From assembly GCA_035461345.1 (NCBI GenBank), contig DATHVJ010000126.1, positions 1 through 10,550 on the forward strand: a stretch of 10,550 nt of DNA, given 5' to 3'. The notes beneath the pieces were generated by a model. It was not told the DNA's origin. It saw nothing but the letters and a program-made list of their open reading frames with translations, and made no database searches. Source of the DNA: DASPWW01 sp035461345. GTDB taxonomy: Bacteria; Actinomycetota; Thermoleophilia; Solirubrobacterales; 70-9. Each line of letters opens with the position of its first letter. Within the stretch, counting starts at the first letter, position 1. The position numbers were made by a program, and so were the translations under genes. Positions 1 to 5,301 of the stretch are shown here, in pieces.

Positions 1-990
1 GCCTCCGGCCATGCGTACCGCGCCGACGGCGACGTGTACTTCCGCGTGCGCAGCTTCGACGGCTACGGAAAGCTCTCCAACCGCGATCCCGGGGACATGG
101 ACCAGGGGGAGGAGGCAGGAACCGAGAGCCTCAAGGAGGACCGGCTCGACTTCGCGCTGTGGAAGGCCAGAAAGCCTAACGAGGACACCGCGTGGGACTC
201 CCCTTGGGGGCCGGGGCGGCCCGGATGGCACATCGAGTGCTCGGCGATGGCCGAGAAGTACCTCGGCCCCGACTTCGCCGTCCACGGCGGCGGCGCCGAC
301 CTCGTCTTCCCCCACCACGAGAACGAGATCGCCCAGACCGAGGCGGCGCGGGGGGTCCCGCTGGCGCGCCTGTGGATGCACAACGGGATGGTCCAGGTCG
401 TGGAGGAGAAGATGGCGAAGTCGGTCGGCAACATCTTCCAGCTCTTCGAGGCGCTCGACCGCTTCGCCCCCGAGACCCTCGTCGCGTACCTGATCTCGGG
501 CCACTACCGGCAGCCGCTCGAGTTCAGCGCCGAGGCGCTGCGCGAGGCGGAGTCGCGAGTGGAGCGGATCCGCAACTTTCTCCGCAAACCCGAAGCTGCC
601 CGTGACCCCGCCGCCCCCGGACGCGAAGCGGAGGAGGCCGCGGGCCTTATCCGCGAGCGGCGGGAAGAGTTCTTCGCCGCGCTCGCGGACGACTTCAACA
701 CCCCCCGCGCGCTCGCGGCGCTCTTCGAGCTGATCGCCGAGGGGAACAAGCGCCCGCTGCCGGGGGCACGCGCCGCGCTCGAGGAGATGCTGCCGATCAT
801 CGGCCTCGACTCGCTGCTGGCGGCGGAGGCGGAGGCGGACCCCGAGTCCCGCGAGCTGCTTGCCGAGCGCGAGCGGGCGCGCGCCGCGCGCGACTTCGAG
901 CGCGCGGACCGGATCCGCGACGAGCTCGCGGAGCGCGGATGGGAGGTCCGCGACGAACCTGACGGCGCGCGCCTCGTGAGGCGCGGATAG
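1..990 (+). CDS. cysS: Cysteinyl-tRNA synthetase, 5'-truncated by window edge
   Basis: Cytoplasmic class I aminoacyl-tRNA synthetase that charges tRNA-Cys. The frame is open from base 1, so the N-terminus, including the HIGH motif, lies upstream. Visible in order: the segment around GDVYFRV and YGKLSNR; GWHIECSAM with a zinc-ligand Cys at bases 238-240; the HGGGADLVFPHHENE block that supplies the other zinc ligands; KMAKS (409-423), the KMSKS loop with Ala for the first Ser; then the DALR anticodon-binding region and an Arg/Glu-rich C-terminal tail. The mycothiol ligase MshC is a paralogue in actinobacteria, but the KMAKSVGN context, the long C-terminal region and the adjacent rlmB favour CysS. 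The stop overlaps the rlmB start by one base (TAGTG), implying co-transcription and translational coupling. Confidence 0.96.
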   Translation, partial: ASGHAYRADGDVYFRVRSFDGYGKLSNRDPGDMDQGEEAGTESLKEDRLDFALWKARKPNEDTAWDSPWGPGRPGWHIECSAMAEKYLGPDFAVHGGGADLVFPHHENEIAQTEAARGVPLARLWMHNGMVQVVEEKMAKSVGNIFQLFEALDRFAPETLVAYLISGHYRQPLEFSAEALREAESRVERIRNFLRKPEAARDPAAPGREAEEAAGLIRERREEFFAALADDFNTPRALAALFELIAEGNKRPLPGARAALEEMLPIIGLDSLLAAEAEADPESRELLAERERARAARDFERADRIRDELAERGWEVRDEPDGARLVRRG

Positions 991-1667
991 TGGCCGCCCG
1001 TCGCAGCCGCGACCGCGCGGTCGTCTATGGGCGCAACGCCGTCGCCGAGGCGGAGCGGGGGAGACGACGCGTGCACCGGGTGTGGCGGGCGCCCGAGGTA
1101 GATGCCGCCGAGCTGACGCGGCTCGCGGGCTCGCCCGATCACCAGGGGGTCGTCGCCGAGGTCGATGCCTACCCGTACGCCGAGGCGACGTCGCTGCTCG
1201 ACGCCCCCGACGCTTTCGTGGTCGCCCTGGACCAGGTCCAGGACCCGCGCAACCTCGGCGCCGTATGCCGGTCGGCCGAGGTCGCGGGCGCGGCCGGGGT
1301 GGTGGTGCCGGCGCGCCGCTCGGCCGCAGTGACGCCCGTCGCCGCGAAGGCCTCGGCGGGCGCGGTCGAGCACCTCGCCGTCGCCAGGGTCCGGAACCTC
1401 GCCGAATGGGTCGGGGGCGCGAAGCGGGACGGTGCGTGGGTGTACGGCGCGAGCGCCGACGCGCCGACCCGCTACGACGCGATCGACTGGAGCGGCAGGG
1501 TCGTGCTCGTCCTCGGCGGGGAGGGCAAGGGCATCCGACCCAGAGTCGCCGGAGCCTGCGACGCGACGATCGCGATCCCGCAGCGCGGCCGGATCCGGTC
1601 GCTGAACGTCGCCGCGGCCGCGTCGGTGCTGCTGTTCGAGGCCGCGCGACAGCGGGGCACGCCCTAG
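990..1667 (+). CDS. rlmB: 23S rRNA 2'-O-ribose methyltransferase, TrmH/SpoU family (RlmB-like)
   Basis: SAM-dependent SPOUT-class RNA methyltransferase, expected by family to methylate the ribose of a 23S rRNA guanosine (G2251 in E. coli numbering). The 225-residue product opens with a short substrate-binding region (VVYGRNAV, then HQGVVAEV). Three TrmH motifs follow: motif 1 DPRNLGAVCRS at residues 85-95 with the conserved Asn88 and Arg94; motif 2 LGGEGKG at 175-181; motif 3 SLNVAAAAS beginning at residue 204. These form the trefoil-knot cofactor site. The GTG start overlaps the cysS stop, and cysS-rlmB is a common gene pair. The protein is slightly shorter than the roughly 245 residues usual for RlmB, mostly in the N-terminal region. 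The exact target nucleotide cannot be settled from sequence, since the TrmH family includes tRNA and other rRNA methylases. Confidence 0.93.
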   Translation: MAARRSRDRAVVYGRNAVAEAERGRRRVHRVWRAPEVDAAELTRLAGSPDHQGVVAEVDAYPYAEATSLLDAPDAFVVALDQVQDPRNLGAVCRSAEVAGAAGVVVPARRSAAVTPVAAKASAGAVEHLAVARVRNLAEWVGGAKRDGAWVYGASADAPTRYDAIDWSGRVVLVLGGEGKGIRPRVAGACDATIAIPQRGRIRSLNVAAAASVLLFEAARQRGTP

Positions 1668-1716
1668 CACGCGCTCCGGACGCTGCAAGCGTTCGTGCAG
1701 ATCGGGCGCGTAGGGG

Positions 1717-1744
1717 TTGACAGAACTATGTTCGGCCCTACACT
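1717..1744 (+). promoter_or_regulatory. Primary-sigma-type promoter of the sigH-peptidase operon
   Basis: A perfect TTGACA -35 (1717-1722), 16-bp spacer and TACACT -10 (1739-1744, four of six consensus bases) lie in the gap after rlmB. Transcription should start near 1751, leaving a leader of about 100 nt. The spacer carries GAAC-TAT-GTTC (1723-1733). Confidence 0.75.
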
Positions 1745-1759
1745 TACGCGCGTAAAGGT
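1740..1759. promoter_or_regulatory. Palindrome over the sigH transcription start (candidate operator)
   Basis: TTACGCGCGTAA at 1744-1755 is a perfect 12-bp palindrome. It extends imperfectly to 1740-1759 (16 of 20 positions symmetric), overlaps the last base of the -10 box and covers the predicted transcription start. This is where a dimeric repressor would be expected to bind. The regulator is unknown. Confidence 0.4.
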
Positions 1760-1775
1760 GAACTTCAGGTTGAGA

Positions 1776-1846
1776 GTTCGACCGGGAGCTCGCCCGAACG
1801 GCGCCCCAGGGGAGGTACGGCGCCACCAAGCTCCGTACGAAGGAGG
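1776..1846 (+). promoter_or_regulatory. Leader hairpins and Shine-Dalgarno of the sigH-like gene
   Basis: The leader holds two possible stem-loops: GTTCG (1776-1780) with CGAAC (1795-1799), and GTACGG (1815-1820) with CCGTAC (1833-1838). The second ends one base before a strong AAGGAGG ribosome binding site (1840-1846), which sits five bases before the GTG start at 1852. That spacing decides the start codon. Confidence 0.5.
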
Positions 1847-1851
1847 TTGCT

Positions 1852-2547
1852 GTGGCAGTACGTACCCAGGAGTTCGCGCCCGTCTCGCCTCGACGCGCCC
1901 CGGCCGGCACATCGCGGGGCCATGAGGCTCAACCAGAGGTCGAGGATGACTACCTGGTCGCGCTCGCGAAGCGCGGCAATCCCGACGCCTACGACCAGAT
2001 AGTGCGGCGCTACCGGGGCTTCGTCCGCCTCAAGGCGTCCGCCTACTTCCTGCTCGGCGGCGACGCCGACGACCTGAACCAGGAGGGGCTGCTCGGCCTG
2101 TTCAAGGCCGTGCGCGACTTCCGGTCCGACCGCGAGTCCAGTTTCCGCAACTTCGCGGAGCTGTGCATCACGCGGCAGATCATCACCGCCGTCAAGACGG
2201 CGAGCCGTCACAAGCACGCGCCGCTCAACCAGTACGTGTCGTTCGGGCAGTCGCCCGCGGGACAGGGCGACTCGGACGCGACGCTCGAGGACGTGCTTCC
2301 CGGCGCGATGATCAACGACCCCGCGAACCAGGTGATCGCGAGCGAGGAGCTCGACAGCCTCGTCGCGTGCCTGTCGAGCGTGCTCTCGGACCTCGAGAGC
2401 CGGGTCCTGTCGCTGTACCTGGACGGGCACTCGTACGAGGTCGTAGGCGAGAAGCTCGACTGCGACACGAAGACGGTCGACAACGCGCTCCAGCGCGTCA
2501 AGCGCAAGGTCGGGATCCACCTCGCCTCGCGCGAGATCAAGCTGTAG
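1852..2547 (+). CDS. sigH: RNA polymerase sigma factor, SigH/Spo0H family
   Basis: Sigma-70-family factor of 231 residues that directs RNA polymerase to a stress or transition-state regulon. After a variable N-terminal tail of about 30 residues, region 2 runs from about 32 to 120 and contains DADDLNQEGLLGLFKAVRDF and FAELCITRQIITAVKTASRH, closely resembling Bacillus Spo0H. A linker follows, then region 4 (about 170-222) with the helix-turn-helix SYEVVGEKLDCDTKTVDNAL. The size and the conserved linker start (PLNQYVSF) separate it from small ECF sigmas. Transcription comes from the promoter at 1717-1744, and the GTG start has an ideal AAGGAGG. The metallopeptidase gene follows after 24 nt, probably in the same operon. 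Spo0H homologues occur in non-sporulating bacteria, so the name implies family, not sporulation. No anti-sigma gene is adjacent. Confidence 0.92.
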   Translation: MAVRTQEFAPVSPRRAPAGTSRGHEAQPEVEDDYLVALAKRGNPDAYDQIVRRYRGFVRLKASAYFLLGGDADDLNQEGLLGLFKAVRDFRSDRESSFRNFAELCITRQIITAVKTASRHKHAPLNQYVSFGQSPAGQGDSDATLEDVLPGAMINDPANQVIASEELDSLVACLSSVLSDLESRVLSLYLDGHSYEVVGEKLDCDTKTVDNALQRVKRKVGIHLASREIKL

Positions 2548-2598
2548 GAGGGCCGCGCCGATAACGGAGGTGTGCTGGCGGGTTCCCGGCAGGGCCGT

Positions 2599-3669
2599 GT
2601 GAGCGCCTCCCGGCGGGGGGTGGGACACCTTGCCCGCCTAATTCCGGCGCTGGTGCTCGCCGCGCTGTTGGCACCCGCGCCGGCCGCGGCGAAGCGCGAC
2701 GCCGACCCGCTCTCGCTCGGCCCGATCGCCCCGCTGCCCACGGCGGGGCCCGTGCGCGACACGGTCCTCGATCGCGGCGAGCGGAGCCGTCTGCGTGCGC
2801 GCGCGTCGTCGGACGTCCGCGAGTACGACGACGGCGACGGCCACTCGATATCGGTCCAGGTCTCGCGCGCGTACGGGAACCGCGTGCAGATGGCGAGCCG
2901 GCTGGCAGCTTTCCTGGGTGGCCTGCTGCACGGCGACGAGATGGAGCAGCTCGGCGCCATCGTCGCCACCCCGCTCGAGATCCGCCACCTGTGCGGCGGC
3001 GGCGCGCTCGCGTGCTACTCGCCCGCCGGCGAGCAGATGGTGGTGTCGGGCGAGGACGCGCCTCCGGGCGAGCCCCCGCGCGAACTCGTGATCGCCCACG
3101 AGTACGGCCACCACCTCGCCACCAACCGCAGCAACCGGCCGTGGAGCGCCCTCGACCGGGGCACCAAGAGATGGTCCACCCACGAGCGCATCTGCCGGGG
3201 GATCGAGCGGGGCGAGATCCGGCCGTCGAACTACTTCCAGAACCCGGGCGAGGCGTTCGCGGAGGCGTACGCCTTTCGCCACTACCCCGACGCCATCGGG
3301 TGGCAGTGGGAGATCGCCCGACCCGACGCCGCCGCGTTCGGCGCGATCGCCGCCGACGTCAGCTTCCCGTGGACCCGCAGCACGAGCATCGGGTGGTCGG
3401 GGGAGCTCGACCGCCGCGACCCCCGCGAGGTGATGCGGGTCGAGACACCGCTCGACGGCCGGCTGAAGCTGAGGCTGGACGGCCCTCGCGGCGCCGACTT
3501 CGACCTCGCGCTGCTCGCGCCGCGCCGGGGGCGGGTGCTCGATCGCGCGCGCGGGCCGGGACCGGACCACACGGTCCGGCACACCGTGTGCGGGCAGCGC
3601 GCCGTACGGGTCGCCGTGGTCCGCGACCGAGGCCGCGGCGCATTCGAGGTCAAAGCGGCGCGGCCGTAG
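2599..3669 (+). CDS. Secreted zinc metallopeptidase (HEYGHH) with C-terminal PPC-like domain
   Basis: Predicted exported zinc protease of 356 residues. From the GTG at 2599 the product has an Arg-containing n-region, a hydrophobic core (about residues 14-25) and an Ala-rich site, with likely cleavage after Ala31. The metal site is HEYGHH at 167-172 (ligands His167 and His171, catalytic Glu168). Further on, NPGEAFAE (215-222) resembles the third-ligand helix of gluzincins, with Glu218 or Glu222. The last roughly 90 residues, containing GADFDLALLAPRRGRV and ending in a G-x-F-x-V strand, look like a bacterial pre-peptidase C-terminal beta-sandwich. Cys in the HLCGGGALACYS segment and two later Cys could form disulfides. 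Start choice is uncertain: GTG 2572 lies only one base after GGAGG, while GTG 2620 gives a compact signal peptide. The substrate is unknown. It is probably co-transcribed with the upstream sigma factor. Confidence 0.85.
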   Translation: MSASRRGVGHLARLIPALVLAALLAPAPAAAKRDADPLSLGPIAPLPTAGPVRDTVLDRGERSRLRARASSDVREYDDGDGHSISVQVSRAYGNRVQMASRLAAFLGGLLHGDEMEQLGAIVATPLEIRHLCGGGALACYSPAGEQMVVSGEDAPPGEPPRELVIAHEYGHHLATNRSNRPWSALDRGTKRWSTHERICRGIERGEIRPSNYFQNPGEAFAEAYAFRHYPDAIGWQWEIARPDAAAFGAIAADVSFPWTRSTSIGWSGELDRRDPREVMRVETPLDGRLKLRLDGPRGADFDLALLAPRRGRVLDRARGPGPDHTVRHTVCGQRAVRVAVVRDRGRGAFEVKAARP

Positions 3670-3746
3670 TTCACTTTCCGCGCGCGAGTTTCCACACTCC
3701 ACGCGCCATCGGTGAATCCGGCGGGCCTAGCGTCCCGGCGAGAGCC

Positions 3747-4187
3747 ATGGATCTGCGCAAGCACGTTCCGCCCCTGAGCGATCATCCTGTCGACATCGGC
3801 CACCGGACCGAGGCCGCGATCCTGTCCGAGCTTGTGCGCCGCGGGTACTCCGTGTTGCTTCCATTCGGTGTGAACCAGCGGTACGACATGGTTCTCGACC
3901 TGAATGGCGAATTCGTCCGAGTTCAGTGCAAGACGGGCCGGTTGAAGCAAGGCGCCGTTCGGTTCCGGACTCAAAGCACGCGATCAAACACGAGCCAGAC
4001 GGTCACACGTGGGTATGCAGGCGAAGCAGAACTCTTCCTCGTCTACTGCCCGGAGATCGATCGGATCTATGCTGTTTCCGTTGACGAGGCGCCTGTGAAT
4101 AGCCAAATGTACCTGCGGGTGGATCCGCCGATAAACGGACAGGCGCACGGGGTGAACTGGGCCAACGAGTACGACCTGCCCGGGTAG
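3747..4187 (+). CDS. PD-(D/E)XK endonuclease-like protein, group I intron-associated family
   Basis: A 146-residue protein resembling the PD-(D/E)XK family that includes I-Ssp6803I, the homing endonuclease of a Synechocystis tRNA-fMet group I intron. The fold signature is an N-terminal helix with Glu22 (GHRTEAAI), a Gly-Tyr strand (RRGYSVLLPFG), then Asp47 in QRYDMVLD and Q60-C-K62 in RVQCK, where Gln takes the usual acidic position before the catalytic Lys. The C-terminus VNWANEYDL is followed by Pro-Gly and a stop that are encoded by the tRNA-Thr acceptor stem and bases 8-10. GC over 3781-4180 is 60% by hand count, well below its neighbours, suggesting horizontal acquisition. The ATG start has only a weak GAGAG ahead of it; TAGCGT (3728-3733) is a possible -10. 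No intron is present, so the gene is free-standing. DNA cleavage is inferred, not shown. Confidence 0.85.
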   Translation: MDLRKHVPPLSDHPVDIGHRTEAAILSELVRRGYSVLLPFGVNQRYDMVLDLNGEFVRVQCKTGRLKQGAVRFRTQSTRSNTSQTVTRGYAGEAELFLVYCPEIDRIYAVSVDEAPVNSQMYLRVDPPINGQAHGVNWANEYDLPG

Positions 4188-4250
4188 CTCAACTGGTAGA
4201 GCAACGCCCTTGTAAGGCGTCGGCTGCGGGTTCGAGTCCCGCCCCGGGCT
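4178..4250 (+). tRNA. tRNA-Thr (anticodon UGU)
   Basis: Complete cloverleaf with every stem perfectly paired: acceptor GCCCGGG/CCCGGGC (4178-4184, 4243-4249), D stem GCTC/GAGC (4187-4190, 4199-4202), anticodon stem ACGCC/GGCGT (4204-4208, 4216-4220), loop CTTGTAA with anticodon TGT at 4211-4213, T stem GCGGG/CCCGC with loop TTCGAGT, and discriminator T4250. It decodes ACA. CCA is not encoded and there is no intron. The endonuclease-like CDS overlaps its first ten bases, and the dehydrogenase's apparent TTG start uses its last base. A weak internal promoter (TTGACG at 4081-4086, poor -10 near 4105) may serve it. Confidence 0.97.
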
Positions 4251-5266
4251 TGACCGAATTCACGTGGAAAGACGGCGAGCGGTGGATCGTGTTCCGCCAC
4301 GGCGCGCTCCGCGACGGCGCGGCGCTGCTGCGCGAGCACGGCTGGGACGAGTACGAGCTGCTGAGCACGCCGCGTGCGCTCGAGACAGCGCCGGCCGGGC
4401 TGGAGGAGGCCGGCGCCGCGACCCACGCGGTCCCCGCCGGCCCCGTCCCCGAGGCCGCGGCGGCGATCTTCGACGAAGTCGACGCCACGTCGATCGTCGC
4501 GCTCGGGGGCGGCCGGGTGATCGATGCCGCGAAGGCGATCGCGGCCGTCCGCGGGGGGCGGGTGTGCGCGATCCCGACGACGCTCTCCGGCGCCCCGATG
4601 ACCTCGATCCACCGCCTGCCCGGGGGGCAGGAGGCCGATCGCCTCGTCCGCCCGGCACTCGTGCTCGCCGACCCAGGCCCGATGACGGAGCTGCCCGAGC
4701 AGGAGCTGCGCGCGACGGCGATGAACGCCCTCGCCCACGGCGCAGAGGCCCTGTACGGTCCGCTCGCCAACCCCGTCGCCGAGATGGCTGGGCTGCGCGG
4801 CGCGTCCTCGATCGCCGTCGCGCTCGACCAGGATCCCGCGCGCCGGGACCGGGCGGCGCTCGCCCTCGGCGCGATCCTGTGCGGGTACGCGGTCGGCTCC
4901 GCCGGCTTCGCCCTCCACCACGTGCTCGGGCAGACGACGGTCAGGGTGTGCGCGGTCCCGCACGCCGGCGCCTACGCGGCGCTGCTGCCCCACACGGTCG
5001 AGGGCATGCGCGACCGTGCCCCCGAGATGATCGCCGCGCTCGCGGGCGCGCTCGGCACCACCCCCGAGGCGATCGGCGAGCGTATCGACGAGCTCGCCGG
5101 CCACCCGCCGGGCCTCGGCGAGCTGGGAGCCGATCGCGACCTCGTCGGCCGGGTGGTTGAGGTGGCGCTCGAGCGCCCCGAGCTGAAGCGGATCCCGGAC
5201 CCGCCGTCGGCGGCCGAGCTCGAGGCGATCCTCGACTCCTCCTGGCAGCGCGCCCGCACGCAGTAA
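4250..5266 (+). CDS. Iron-type alcohol dehydrogenase family protein, maleylacetate-reductase-like
   Basis: NAD(P)H-dependent oxidoreductase of 338 residues with the dehydroquinate-synthase-like fold. The N-terminal nucleotide-binding half has GGG at 86-88 (ALGGGRVIDAAKAIA) and AIPTTLSGAPMTS. The C-terminal helical half has NALAHGAEALYG with Asn159 and His163, LHH at 222-224, and PH with His238. Classical iron alcohol dehydrogenases have Asp where Asn159 stands; Asn and the LHH...PHA pattern are maleylacetate-reductase features, so that subgroup is the best match. The substrate is uncertain because no ring-cleavage genes are nearby. The start is TTG at 4250, sharing one base with the tRNA and lacking a Shine-Dalgarno; homology (FTW...FRHGAL) begins at residue 4 and supports it. 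GTG 4289 is an alternative that would lose this strand. The PlsC-GpsA gene follows after 30 nt. Confidence 0.82.
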   Translation: MTEFTWKDGERWIVFRHGALRDGAALLREHGWDEYELLSTPRALETAPAGLEEAGAATHAVPAGPVPEAAAAIFDEVDATSIVALGGGRVIDAAKAIAAVRGGRVCAIPTTLSGAPMTSIHRLPGGQEADRLVRPALVLADPGPMTELPEQELRATAMNALAHGAEALYGPLANPVAEMAGLRGASSIAVALDQDPARRDRAALALGAILCGYAVGSAGFALHHVLGQTTVRVCAVPHAGAYAALLPHTVEGMRDRAPEMIAALAGALGTTPEAIGERIDELAGHPPGLGELGADRDLVGRVVEVALERPELKRIPDPPSAAELEAILDSSWQRARTQ

Positions 5267-5269
5267 CGC

Positions 5270-5301
5270 CCCCTCACGCCGCGTGTAGGGGTGTGCGTGA
5301 G
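5270..5301 (+). promoter_or_regulatory. Alternative hairpins over the plsC-gpsA ribosome binding site
   Basis: CCCCT-CACG (5270-5278) can pair with CGTG-t-AGGGG (5282-5291), nine base pairs with one bulge, burying the AGGGG ribosome binding site. Alternatively CTCACGC (5273-5279) pairs perfectly with GCGTGAG (5295-5301), leaving AGGGG in the loop and the GTG start (5297) in the stem. The two are mutually exclusive. No T-tract follows, so it is not an ordinary intrinsic terminator. Confidence 0.4.

Noticed and set aside
1668..1716. Intrinsic terminator after rlmB
   Set aside because: ACGC-TGCAA-GCGT and CTGCA/TGCAG pairs are short and no T-run follows, so termination here is not supported.
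1722..1734. LexA/SOS box in the sigH promoter
   Set aside because: GAAC-TAT-GTTC has a three-base centre, whereas the Gram-positive LexA box needs four (GAAC-N4-GTTC).
504..1910. A 468-codon open frame on the minus strand across cysS and rlmB
   Set aside because: It is an Arg/Ser-rich shadow typical of high-GC DNA, lies opposite two clearly conserved genes and crosses the sigH promoter.
4178..4250. Group I intron or integrated-element attachment site in tRNA-Thr
   Set aside because: The tRNA is contiguous with perfect stems, and no repeated copy of its 3' half or integrase gene is visible in the window.
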